This document shows, piece after piece, positions 1 to 6,817 of a stretch of 7,356 nt of DNA. The position numbers were made by a program, and so were the translations under genes. Every line of letters starts with the position of its first letter. Within the stretch, counting starts at the first letter, position 1. The notes beneath the pieces are model-generated. The model was not told where the DNA came from and made no database searches. It saw only the letters and a list, made by a program, of their open reading frames with translations. The DNA comes from Simkania sp. (GTDB lineage: Bacteria > Chlamydiota > Chlamydiia > Chlamydiales > Simkaniaceae): assembly GCA_028279205.1 (NCBI GenBank), contig JANQSR010000105.1, positions 1 through 7,356 of the forward strand, written 5' to 3'.

Positions 1-741
1 GATTCTCCATTGCAACTCTATGCCTGCCTAGAGTCTCTCTGTCTAAATGTAAAGGGGATCAACGGAATCTACGTCCTCTACCAAAGTTACGACCGAGAAG
101 TGGAGCGTGCCTATCTGAATTTAAAGAGTGAATTTCCAGATGTTCAATTTAAGGAGATCTGCGACTACCCAGGCAACGACTTTGTCACTCTTTTTGGGGA
201 AACGGTCAAAAACCAGCGTGAAGGGAGTTTCTATCTCTTGATTGCGGATGACGACCATCTCTTCGATCAAACGCTCGATCTTCAACTGTGCGTTGAGGCT
301 CTCGAAAAGGTCCACTTAGATCGTCTCTTCCTTACCAAGGATCACACCTCTTCTCGAAGAATTTTCGATGTGGAAAACGGGATCTACGCCTTCCAAGTAG
401 ACAAGGAAAAAGATAAAGCCTCTCCTTACATGTCTATCTACCGCAAAACAGCGATCGAAGAGAGATTGTGCGCGTGTAGAAATGCCCCCTACTCAAATTG
501 CAAGCAAACCTGGAAAAACCTTCTTCCCTCTCAACTCATTGCCCTTCTTCATCAAGATTACAAGATGGTTCCGATCAGATTTGAGGAAGAACCAACTTTA
601 AGTCAAAAGAAGGAGTGGGTAAGAAAATTTATTGAAGGATACAAGATCGACATGCCCACCTTTCTTTGTCAAGCGGGCAAAATCTCACCCGACTATCCAC
701 TGATAAGGCGGGAGAAACAGAGAGTAGCGCAGGCGAGATAG
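1..741 (+). CDS. Glycosyltransferase-like protein, 5' end outside window
   Basis: The reading frame is open from the first base and runs 246 codons to a TAG stop, so the gene very probably begins upstream. A TTG at position 10 could act as a start, but the residues before and after it (DSPLQLYACLESL) resemble the first strand-helix unit of GT-A glycosyltransferases (typically 'NRP.QLYA.LES'). The true N-terminus should lie only a little further upstream. The next strand is GIYVLYQSYD. At fragment residues 76-85 the segment FYLLIADDDH carries an Asp triad where the metal- and nucleotide-sugar-binding DxD motif of this fold is expected. No signal peptide or membrane segment is visible. The sugar donor and acceptor cannot be read from the sequence. 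The gene converges on the dcw operon and is unlikely to be functionally tied to it. I am fairly confident that it is a real gene and moderately confident in the fold. Confidence 0.7.
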   Translation, partial: DSPLQLYACLESLCLNVKGINGIYVLYQSYDREVERAYLNLKSEFPDVQFKEICDYPGNDFVTLFGETVKNQREGSFYLLIADDDHLFDQTLDLQLCVEALEKVHLDRLFLTKDHTSSRRIFDVENGIYAFQVDKEKDKASPYMSIYRKTAIEERLCACRNAPYSNCKQTWKNLLPSQLIALLHQDYKMVPIRFEEEPTLSQKKEWVRKFIEGYKIDMPTFLCQAGKISPDYPLIRREKQRVAQAR

Positions 742-765
742 AGGCACACACAAGGTGATTTCTAG

Positions 766-1446
766 CTAGCGGAAGTAGGCATCCACCCCTTCGGCAATCC
801 CCCTTGCCAAATGGTTTAAGTAGCGTTCACTCTTGAGCTTTTCCCTTTCGGAAGGGTGGGTGATAAACCCTCCCTCAATTAAGATGGCCGGCATATTTGA
901 TTCGCGCACAATGTGAAAGTTGCCACACTTAACCCCTCTAGAAGCAGCCCCCGTATGAGAAAGCATCCGGGAAAGAACGGCCTCTGCCAATCTTTTAGAG
1001 TTTATGCATTTCCATTTGGAACCTTTTCCGTAGTAATAGACTTCGATCCCTGTTGCATGGGGGCTTTTGAACGCGTTGTAATGAAGGCTAACTAAAAGGT
1101 GGCTTTTGGTCCGATTCGCAATCGAGGTTCTCTCTTCAAGCGGGAGAAAAATGTCACGACTACGCGTTAAAATCACCCGGTAACCCATACGTGAGAGATG
1201 GTTTCTGACAAGCACTGCTGTGTGAAGTGTTAATTTTTTCTCTTCAACTTGGTTCGAGGTCGCTCCCATATCAAACCCTCCATGCCCTGGATCAAGGGCA
1301 ATCAGATATCTACGTTTGTTCTTTTTGATCTTCGAAGAGGATGAATCGAGCTCACTTTTATCCGTTCCTTTATGCCCTAAGGAGCAGTAGGCTGTCATGA
1401 GGGGTGATAGGGTGAAAGCCAAAAAAAGTATAAGGCGTAAAAACAT
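766..1446 (-). CDS. amiA: N-acetylmuramoyl-L-alanine amidase (Amidase_3 family)
   Basis: This 226-residue exported zinc amidase is predicted to cut the amide bond between N-acetylmuramic acid and L-alanine of the peptide stem. Residues 1-20 form a hydrophobic signal sequence, followed by a polar Ser/Lys-rich linker to about residue 45. The Amidase_3 domain then fills the rest. LDPGHGG supplies zinc ligand His55, EEKKLTL supplies Glu69, SLHYN supplies His122, and AILIEGGF supplies the catalytic Glu191, so the active site is complete. Cys21 follows the signal sequence, but TAYC is a poor lipobox. It is the last gene of the dcw operon, 38 bases after murE, which matches the amiA position in chlamydiae. 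C. pneumoniae AmiA has been reported to act also as a penicillin-sensitive carboxypeptidase. A Ser-Lys-Trp-Lys tetrad at residues 143-146 has the SxxK form, but its role is unknown. The ATG start has no clear Shine-Dalgarno sequence. Confidence 0.93.
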   Translation of the reverse strand: MFLRLILFLAFTLSPLMTAYCSLGHKGTDKSELDSSSSKIKKNKRRYLIALDPGHGGFDMGATSNQVEEKKLTLHTAVLVRNHLSRMGYRVILTRSRDIFLPLEERTSIANRTKSHLLVSLHYNAFKSPHATGIEVYYYGKGSKWKCINSKRLAEAVLSRMLSHTGAASRGVKCGNFHIVRESNMPAILIEGGFITHPSEREKLKSERYLNHLARGIAEGVDAYFR

Positions 1447-1474
1447 ATTTAGAATTAGCTTTTCAAAGCTCCAT

Positions 1475-1503
1475 ATGTTAGCAATCAGTCAGAATGATTA
1501 CAA
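1475..1503 (-). promoter_or_regulatory. Weak possible internal promoter for amiA
   Basis: On the minus strand TTGTAA (1503-1498) and TAACAT (1480-1475) are spaced 17 bases apart, each matching four of six consensus positions. They overlap the 3' end of murE and would start transcription about 20 bases before the amiA ATG. A small inverted repeat, AGCTT-N4-AAGCT (1457-1470), lies in the same gap. Matches this weak arise by chance in AT-rich DNA, so amiA may just as well depend on operon read-through. Confidence 0.25.
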
Positions 1504-2936
1504 ATTTCATCTGCCACTTTTCGATCATCAAAAGGGATCAGACGGTTTTGAATTTTCTGATGCGACTCGTTACCTCGCCCTGCAATGAGAACCACATCCC
1601 CCCTTTTAGCAACCGAAATAGCCTTGAGGATCGCAAGGCGACGATCGACTTCGATCGAAACCTTCTCAAACTTGATCCCCTTCGCAATTTGCTTGCAAAT
1701 GGCTAGCGGCTCTTCTGTACGCGGGTTATCAGATGTCACGATCACTTGGTCGGAAAAAACCTCGGCCACACTTCCCATCTCACTCCGTTTGAGTCGGTCT
1801 CTATCCCCACCACAACCAAACACCGTGATCATCTGCTTGCTCTTGAAAGAGGTCAAGGTGGTGAGGACTTGCTCAAGCGCATGGGGTGTGTGGGCAAAGT
1901 CGACAAAAAGATTGATTCCCCTGCTGTTTGGAACCCTCTCACACCTTCCAGGAACACCAGGGAAACTCTTGATCCGATTTTGGATCTGCTCAAAGGAAAG
2001 ACCCCTCTGATGGCAAGCTGCAACAGCTGCCAAGGTATTGAGCACATTAAAGTGACCGATCAGACCTGTCTTCATCTCAACTTCTTGCCCCTCGAAAGTC
2101 AGGGTAAAGCGAGTTCCTTTCATCGAAAAGATGAGATTTTTCGCTCGGTAATCGGCGCGATTTTTAATTCCAAAGGTCACAACTTTTCCCCTGCATTTTT
2201 TCACGACATGCAAAGCGTTCGGATCATCCCGGTTCAAGATGGCAATTTTTTCTTTTGTCTCGAGCAGATCAAAGAGTTTGGACTTGGCATCGAGATAATG
2301 GTTCATGGTTCCGTGATAATCGAGGTGATCTTGGGAAAAGTTGGTGAAAATTCCCATGTTAAAGTCGAGCCCCCTCACCCTATTTTGATCCAAAGCGTGA
2401 GAGCTTACCTCCATCACACTATTTTCTATTCCATGAAAGCGCATTTCACGAAGATATTTTTGGCTAATCACGATCTCATTTGTTGTGAGATAGGAGGGAA
2501 CACATATTTGACCCATCCGAATTTCGACAGTCCCCATCAAACCGCAACCATCTAGAATGTGAGCGATCAGATGGACGGTGGTTGTTTTCCCGTTCGTTCC
2601 AGTCACTCCGATGAGAAAGAGCTCTTTAGACGGAAAGCCAAAAAAGCGGTTAGCTATTTCTGGTTCGATAAGAGCGGGATCTGGGTGGATAATTTGAGCA
2701 GACCCTTTCAAAAAAGGATCGTGCAAGTCGGTTAAAATCGCTGCGGCTCCAGATGCAGAGGCTTTTTTGACAAACTCTGTTGCATCAAACGTTCTTCCCC
2801 TCTTAGCAATAAATAGATTGCCAGGTACAACAAAATTTGAATGAGTACTCAATCCCTTAATTTTAAGTTGCTTGTTTCCGAAAATTTCAACATCTAAACC
2901 TTCAAAAAGTCTCTCAACGGTGATTCCATTTTCCAT
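1485..2936 (-). CDS. murE: UDP-MurNAc-tripeptide synthetase, meso-DAP-adding
   Basis: Cytoplasmic ATP-dependent ligase that adds the third residue to UDP-MurNAc-L-Ala-D-Glu. The 483 residues are a normal MurE length. The N-terminal UDP-binding domain covers about 1-100 (GLSTHSNFVVPGNLFIAKRG). The central Mur ligase domain has the P-loop GVTGTNGKTT at 110-119, EVSSHAL at 176-182 and DHLDYHG at 203-209. YLDAK places Lys218 where the carbamylated lysine is expected. The C-terminal domain begins near residue 327. DNPR at 403-406 is the signature of enzymes that use meso-diaminopimelate; lysine-adding enzymes differ here. This indicates meso-DAP peptidoglycan. The family's usual GKGHE near the end reads GRGNE (453-457). 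The ATG lies inside the last codons of ftsI (23-base overlap), suggesting translational coupling, with a purine-rich GAAGAAG four bases upstream of the start-adjacent spacer. No frame defects were seen. Confidence 0.96.
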   Translation of the reverse strand: MENGITVERLFEGLDVEIFGNKQLKIKGLSTHSNFVVPGNLFIAKRGRTFDATEFVKKASASGAAAILTDLHDPFLKGSAQIIHPDPALIEPEIANRFFGFPSKELFLIGVTGTNGKTTTVHLIAHILDGCGLMGTVEIRMGQICVPSYLTTNEIVISQKYLREMRFHGIENSVMEVSSHALDQNRVRGLDFNMGIFTNFSQDHLDYHGTMNHYLDAKSKLFDLLETKEKIAILNRDDPNALHVVKKCRGKVVTFGIKNRADYRAKNLIFSMKGTRFTLTFEGQEVEMKTGLIGHFNVLNTLAAVAACHQRGLSFEQIQNRIKSFPGVPGRCERVPNSRGINLFVDFAHTPHALEQVLTTLTSFKSKQMITVFGCGGDRDRLKRSEMGSVAEVFSDQVIVTSDNPRTEEPLAICKQIAKGIKFEKVSIEVDRRLAILKAISVAKRGDVVLIAGRGNESHQKIQNRLIPFDDRKVADEICNHSD

Positions 2937-4902
2937 ATAGCTTCTTCAAACTCTCAACTTGATCCATCCAATCTGCCTTTTTTGCGTCAAAGCGTGGATC
3001 CCCTTTTGGATAACCGTACGGATCATCTGGCGGGATACCCAAATATTGAAACGTGCGGTGCATAACTTTACTAAAAACGGGACCTGCAGAGCTCCCACCA
3101 AAATAAGTCCTTCCCAAACCAGGCAAATAACCGTACTCGGGCTCATCGATGGCAACATAGAGAACAAAGCGGGGCTCTTTTGCGGGCGCGAACCCAACAA
3201 AACTTGCATAGTGGTGGCGCTTAGAGTAGATCCCATTTATAATCTTTTCTGTTGTTCCCGTTTTCCCTGCCTCTGTGTAACCAGGGATATCAGCGCGTGC
3301 TCCCCCCCCTCCAGGTTTGGTCACACACTTCAATGCACAGATCACCCTCTGAACAATATCCTGGTCGATCAAACGGTCTCTTTTCTCCAAAGAAGCGGTG
3401 TGATCGACAAGCACTTGTTCTCCCTTGACGATTTTTTTGACCAAACTCAGCTGCACATCCCACCCTCCATTGGCAATGATTGCATAAGCACGCAAAATTT
3501 GTCCCCCTGTAGCAAGTAGATTGTACCCAAAGGATATGGAGTAAGGAGTCGGTTTTGACCATTCTAGTCTACCAGATGGGTACTTTTTTCCGATGGTCGG
3601 AAGAAAGCCCGAACTTTCTGAAGGGAGCTCGATTCCCGTTTTTTTCCCAAATCCAAAAACAGCTTCTAACTGCTGCCGATACCAGCTTTCTCCGAGAGTT
3701 GAGACGACACGCTCGATAAGTTTGGCAACGTAGATATTTGATGACTTTTGAATAGCCAAATACATATTGAGATAGGAATGCTTAGACACATCTTTGATCG
3801 GTCTACTCCGTCCTGGAAACCTCCCATCCCTAACAGAGATCATCTCACTTGGAGAAAAGAGGGGGTCAGATCGATCCCCTTCTAATTTCTTGTTAGCAAG
3901 CAGTGCAATAGCTGCTGAAATAGGTTTCATCGTAGAGCCTGGCTCAAAACAATCGGAAAAAGCGCGCACCTTGGTCGCTTCGATCCGATCCAGGTCGTTG
4001 TAATAGTCGTGGTAACGGGTGGGATCAAAACCAGGATATTGTGCTAGCGCAATGATCTCTCCAGTGTGAGGGTCTGCCATCATGACCCAGCCACTTTTCG
4101 CTTTGACCCTCGTAACTGCCTGCTCGATCTCCTCTTCTGCAATTGCTTGGATATACGGTTCGATTGTGAGGTAAATATCAGCCCCATCTTCGGGATGAGT
4201 CACAATCACACCACTTTCTAACGGATGACGAGGTGAGCGAAGTTGTAACCTTTTTCCCTCCTTTCCACACAAGTAACGATTAAGAGACATCTCTAATCCG
4301 CCTGTCGGCACATCACGCTGCGTTTGGGAATCGCACTCGCTACGCACAGTGTGTAAAACGTTTCCGAGTAGCTGCCCACAAGGGTAAAAACGGCGGTAAT
4401 CTTGGACAAAGTAAAGGGCGTTGAGCGGAATTTTTTCTAAGCTAGCAAACGGGCGCCACCATCTCTCTAACTCTATCTTTTTCTCCTCTGTTAGCCACAT
4501 CTTAAGTTTCCGACTGCGCGAGTCTTTTAAAAGCTGCTCAAAGAGGTTTTTCTTCCCCTCTTCGCTTAAATAAAGCTTTTGAGCTAAAGTTTTGACAATT
4601 TCTTCACGATAGGCCGGCAAAATAGAGCGGGGATCTGCGAAAAGGTGGTACCGTCTCACATCGCACACGAGCAACTGTTTTTCCGAAAGGTGGTTTTTTT
4701 TTAGCTCATGATTTGCGAAAAATCTTCCCCTCTTACACGGTTCTTTAATCGTAAAGTAATGTTGCCGATTGGCTAGTGAGAACCATTTATCCCCTTCTGA
4801 AATCTGAAGCTGGTAAAATCGGACAATGATAAAGCAAAAGAGGATGCAGACAAAGATAGAGAGAGGGACAAGGCGGCGCAGATCTTTAAAAGTTCCAGAC
4901 AC
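2914..4902 (-). CDS. ftsI: Septal peptidoglycan transpeptidase, PBP3/FtsI, class B PBP
   Basis: Membrane-anchored DD-transpeptidase that cross-links peptidoglycan at the division site. Numbered from the GTG at 4902 (662 residues), a single membrane helix spans about 11-30. A long dimerisation/pedestal domain follows, then the penicillin-binding domain. The latter has all three catalytic motifs: STMK at 323-326 (nucleophile Ser323), SSN at 387-389 and KTG at 547-549. The RGxIxDRxG box usually found just after the membrane helix of class B PBPs is degenerate here (KRGRFFAN). I chose GTG 4902 because AGAGG sits nine bases upstream and the ftsL stop ends one base before it. A TTG at 4923 would add seven residues and overlap ftsL, but has no visible ribosome site. 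The FtsL-like gene upstream and murE downstream support the FtsI assignment over an elongation PBP2. The length of about 660 is somewhat above E. coli FtsI (588). Confidence 0.95.
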   Translation of the reverse strand: MSGTFKDLRRLVPLSIFVCILFCFIIVRFYQLQISEGDKWFSLANRQHYFTIKEPCKRGRFFANHELKKNHLSEKQLLVCDVRRYHLFADPRSILPAYREEIVKTLAQKLYLSEEGKKNLFEQLLKDSRSRKLKMWLTEEKKIELERWWRPFASLEKIPLNALYFVQDYRRFYPCGQLLGNVLHTVRSECDSQTQRDVPTGGLEMSLNRYLCGKEGKRLQLRSPRHPLESGVIVTHPEDGADIYLTIEPYIQAIAEEEIEQAVTRVKAKSGWVMMADPHTGEIIALAQYPGFDPTRYHDYYNDLDRIEATKVRAFSDCFEPGSTMKPISAAIALLANKKLEGDRSDPLFSPSEMISVRDGRFPGRSRPIKDVSKHSYLNMYLAIQKSSNIYVAKLIERVVSTLGESWYRQQLEAVFGFGKKTGIELPSESSGFLPTIGKKYPSGRLEWSKPTPYSISFGYNLLATGGQILRAYAIIANGGWDVQLSLVKKIVKGEQVLVDHTASLEKRDRLIDQDIVQRVICALKCVTKPGGGGARADIPGYTEAGKTGTTEKIINGIYSKRHHYASFVGFAPAKEPRFVLYVAIDEPEYGYLPGLGRTYFGGSSAGPVFSKVMHRTFQYLGIPPDDPYGYPKGDPRFDAKKADWMDQVESLKKLYGKWNHR

Positions 4903-4903
4903 G

Positions 4904-5182
4904 CTACTCGTCCTCTTCGACAATCAAGATGCGAGAGGGGTATCTGAGATGACTAAACTGACTTCGACCCATTTTGGCAATGAGATGTTTGGGGCTTTCG
5001 AGCTCTTCAATTTGCAAAGCCAAAGAGGCGTTCATCTCCCGAAGCACACGCACCTCCTCTTTAAGCTTGGGGATCTCAATCTTCAACTCTGTGATTTTGT
5101 TCTGCTTGTCAATGTAAACGTACAAGACCGAGGCAGAAAGCAAGATACAAAAAAGAAGGCGAAAGAGCAGGTGACGTCTCAC
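4904..5182 (-). CDS. ftsL: FtsL-like small membrane coiled-coil protein
   Basis: A 92-residue protein with a short basic cytoplasmic tail (MRRH), one membrane helix at about 5-24, a heptad-like coiled coil at about 27-62 rich in Glu, Lys and Leu, and a short C-terminal tail ending in acidic residues. This is the architecture of FtsL, which pairs with FtsB/DivIC and bridges FtsI to the divisome. FtsL sequences diverge strongly, so the call rests on topology, size and the conserved position between rsmH and ftsI. Chlamydiae have an equivalent small gene at this place. The start is GTG, preceded by a strong AGGGGGAG ribosome site (5185-5192). It begins 18 bases after rsmH and ends one base before the preferred ftsI start, so the genes are probably co-transcribed and coupled. 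Confidence 0.8.
   Translation of the reverse strand: MRRHLLFRLLFCILLSASVLYVYIDKQNKITELKIEIPKLKEEVRVLREMNASLALQIEELESPKHLIAKMGRSQFSHLRYPSRILIVEEDE
4912..4916 (-). promoter_or_regulatory. Ribosome binding site deciding the ftsI start
   Basis: AGAGG lies within the last codons of the FtsL-like gene, nine bases before a GTG at 4902. It favours that GTG over the TTG at 4923, upstream of which the sequence (…CATCTTGA) has no complementarity to the 16S tail. Confidence 0.6.
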
Positions 5183-5184
5183 GA

Positions 5185-5192
5185 CTCCCCCT
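5185..5192 (-). promoter_or_regulatory. Ribosome binding site for the GTG-started FtsL-like gene
   Basis: AGGGGGAG lies two bases before the GTG at 5182, with the AGG portion about seven bases away. It is the strongest purine tract in the operon's intergenic gaps and supports use of the unusual GTG start. Confidence 0.6.
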
Positions 5193-5200
5193 ACTCTTTT

Positions 5201-6117
5201 TCACAATTTTTCAGCAAAGCGCAGCTTCGCACTTCTAGAGCGGGGATTCTCCCGCCTCTCTTTGAGCGAGGGTGTCATGGGAGATTTTGTCACAAGCTTT
5301 AGAAGAGGAAGAAAACTCTCCTCTTTCATACCAACAAGCTTTTTAATCGGCCTTGAAGCCTCCCTAAAAAGATTCTTCACGATCCGATCTTCTAGCCGAT
5401 GGAAAGAAAGAGCCCCAATCAGCCCCCCTGATGCCACTTTGTCAATCGCTTTTTTAATCCCCTCCTGGATCGCTTCTAATTCCTTGTTGACAAAGATGCG
5501 GAGTCCCTGAAACACAAGCGTTGCGGGGTGCAGCTTTTTTTTCGATTTTTTGCATTTAGACGCGATAATATGTGCAAGCTCTTTGGTCGTCTCAATGGGC
5601 TTTTTACGCCTCGACTGAATAACAGCGCGCGCCGCCGCTCTCCAGCTCCTCTCTTCCCCATACTCGCGGAAGATAGTGCCGAGCTTTTTCTCAGAATGGG
5701 TATTGACAACCTCTTTGGCAGTCAGCCTCTGCTTTAAGTCCATTCTCATATCAAGAGACCCCTCTTTCTTGAAACTAAATCCCCTATGCTTTTGGTCTAA
5801 CTGCATCGACGACACTCCAAAATCAAAAAAAAACCATCTACTTCTTCTACGCCCTGCGATGCCAAAAGGGTATCCAACTCACGAAAATCTCCATTTATGA
5901 AGACCACTTTGTCTTGCATTGCGCTCAAATTTTTCCTTGCCAGAGAGAGTGCTTCCTCATCTCGGTCACACCCGTAATATCTCTCAATTTCAGGATGCTC
6001 AACCAGCAGTCTCTCAGCAAATCCTCCCCCTCCTAAGGTTCCGTCGAAAAAGGTGCGAAGCCTCTTTCCCCGGAAAAACCCCAAGCTCTCCTCCAGCATG
6101 ACTGGAATATGACTCAT
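5201..6117 (-). CDS. rsmH: 16S rRNA (cytosine-1402 N4)-methyltransferase, frame broken once
   Basis: RsmH (MraW) uses S-adenosylmethionine to methylate N4 of C1402 in the ribosomal decoding centre. The first part (6117 to about 5825) shows the family start HIPVMLEE, the SAM-binding FDGTLGGGG at 24-32, GCDRDEEAL and VDGFF. That frame then ends at a TAG near 5800 after seven unrelated codons. The conserved continuation lies in the -1 frame of the message: DFGVSSMQLD, RGFSF, LDMRMD, LTAKEVVN, YGEERSWRAAARAV, HPATLVFQGLRI and ALSFHRLEDRIV. The break falls exactly at nine T in the coding strand (5825-5833). One extra T would give 305 residues, a normal RsmH length, with three residues between DG and DFGVSS as in the family. 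This may be a mutation, a sequencing error, or a site of polymerase slippage or -1 frameshifting. The ATG has an AGAGAGG ribosome site about ten bases upstream. Confidence 0.9.
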
Positions 6118-6127
6118 TCGATCGTGC

Positions 6128-6134
6128 CCTCTCT
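6128..6134 (-). promoter_or_regulatory. Ribosome binding site for rsmH
   Basis: AGAGAGG lies about ten bases upstream of the rsmH ATG at 6117, in the 31-base gap after mraZ. The neighbouring mraZ has no such site, so rsmH can be initiated independently. Confidence 0.55.
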
Positions 6135-6148
6135 CTTCTTGAGCCCCG

Positions 6149-6670
6149 TTAAATATTTTGGTACTCGGTCTGCTGCTCAGGTGTCAAAATCGCTCGATCC
6201 TCTTCCTCGTTTAGGAGGGCAAAGGCTCCTTCCATCATTTTGTGTAACTCGCTGTCACTGCTTTGATCTGTTAAAAACCCTTCTAAATCGAGCACATACT
6301 TTTGTTTCGGCCAAATTTCGACTTTGTTGAGCACTCCCGCCACGACAATTTCTGATTCGATCTTGGCAGCCTTCTTAAGAATGGGCGGGATCACCACACG
6401 GCCGAGTTTGTCACAAGTCGACGGGTGCAACGTGGAAAAGAAGAGAGTGAAAAACTTTTGGTAGTGCACATCGTGCTGTTTTTTCTGAAAACGGCGCACG
6501 ATTTTATCGACATCACTGCTTTTGTAAATAGTCAAACATCCCCCAAGGCCAAGTCCCATTGTAAAAGCGAGCTCTCCGTTTTCAACTAACCCGTAACGCA
6601 TCTGCTGGGGGAGAACAAAACGGTTTTTCTCATCAACTTTTGTCTGAGTCGAACCTTTGAAAAAGAACAT
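6149..6670 (-). CDS. mraZ: MraZ transcriptional regulator of the dcw operon
   Basis: DNA-binding protein with two tandem SpoVT/AbrB-like halves. MFFFKGSTQTKVDEKNRFVL at residues 1-20 and STCDKLGRVVIPP at 84-96 each contain the DxxxR signature of MraZ (DEKNR 13-17, DKLGR 87-91). In E. coli MraZ represses the dcw operon by binding short direct repeats near its own promoter, and candidate repeats are present here. At 173 residues it is longer than the usual 140-150. The surplus is an acidic, Glu/Gln-rich C-terminal tail from about residue 134. The ATG is supported by the conserved N-terminal MFxxG pattern. No Shine-Dalgarno sequence precedes it (bases 6671-6690 read AT-rich and pyrimidine-rich on this strand). 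It is the first gene of the operon, 31 bases before rsmH. Typical Chlamydia species appear to lack it, while chlamydia-related bacteria can have it; I recall this rather than checked it. Confidence 0.93.
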   Translation of the reverse strand: MFFFKGSTQTKVDEKNRFVLPQQMRYGLVENGELAFTMGLGLGGCLTIYKSSDVDKIVRRFQKKQHDVHYQKFFTLFFSTLHPSTCDKLGRVVIPPILKKAAKIESEIVVAGVLNKVEIWPKQKYVLDLEGFLTDQSSDSELHKMMEGAFALLNEEEDRAILTPEQQTEYQNI

Positions 6671-6693
6671 GATTTAACCGCTATTGGGAAAAA

Positions 6694-6710
6694 TTTCCAC
6701 TCGTTTCCAC
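6694..6710 (-). promoter_or_regulatory. Candidate MraZ operator, two phased boxes at the mraZ start site
   Basis: On the minus strand GTGGAAACGAGTGGAAA consists of two GTGGAAA boxes 10 bp apart, one helical turn. Written as TGGAA-N5-TGGAA it parallels the E. coli MraZ site (TGGGN repeats with five-base spacers). The GTGG core also resembles the AAAGTGG boxes described in other phyla. It abuts the proposed -10 element and lies 24 bases before the mraZ ATG, so bound MraZ would block transcription of its own operon. I see no clear third box in phase on either side. Binding is inferred from pattern, position and the adjacent regulator gene. Confidence 0.7.
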
Positions 6711-6739
6711 ATCCTAGCATTAGATTTTAAATCGATCAA
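6711..6739 (-). promoter_or_regulatory. Putative sigma70-type promoter for the mraZ/dcw operon
   Basis: Reading the minus strand, TTGATC (6739-6734) and TAGGAT (6716-6711) are separated by exactly 17 bases. Each matches its consensus hexamer (TTGACA, TATAAT) at four of six positions. Transcription would start near 6704, giving a leader of about 34 bases to the mraZ ATG. The repeated GTGGAAA boxes begin at the very next base after the -10 hexamer and would cover the start site. This is where a repressor operator is expected and strengthens the promoter call. Chlamydial promoters often diverge from consensus, so the start needs experimental support. Confidence 0.55.
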
Positions 6740-6765
6740 CATTTTTAGTCATTTTATTTTGAAAA

Positions 6766-6779
6766 TCTAAAATTTTAGA
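6766..6779. repeat. 14-bp perfect palindrome between the two operator copies
   Basis: TCTAAAATTTTAGA is a perfect palindrome in the AT-rich stretch upstream of the mraZ promoter. Overlapping it, AAAATCTAA (6762-6770) is the inverse of TTAGATTTT (6720-6728). It could be a second regulator's site or simply a by-product of AT-rich sequence. Confidence 0.4.
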
Positions 6780-6817
6780 CAGGTTTTCCCTAGAGAGCGA
6801 GGGGCAAAATCAAGCAA

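Noticed and set aside
742..765. Terminator between the convergent glycosyltransferase and amiA genes
   Set aside because: The 24-base gap has only the short palindrome CTAGCTAG nearby and no GC-rich stem with a T run.
1384..1446. Lipoprotein signal (lipobox) in AmiA
   Set aside because: The residues before Cys21 are TAY. A Tyr at -1 is not accepted in typical lipoboxes, so an ordinary signal peptide is more likely.
1746..2555. Long plus-strand open frame (269 codons) antisense to murE
   Set aside because: MurE on the other strand has complete family motifs throughout. The antisense translation has no recognisable domain and is a by-product of codon bias.
2959..3519. Plus-strand open frame antisense to the FtsI transpeptidase domain
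   Set aside because: The composition is Cys/Pro/Ser-rich and not protein-like, and it lies entirely opposite conserved FtsI motifs.
4826..5302. Plus-strand open frame spanning the ftsI/ftsL/rsmH junctions
   Set aside because: It crosses three real gene boundaries on the other strand, with no ribosome site and no recognisable domain.
5201..6117. Two separate genes instead of one frame-broken rsmH
   Set aside because: Both parts match consecutive segments of one family, meeting at a nine-T run. The second part would have to start at a GTG in the middle of the conserved DFGVSS motif.
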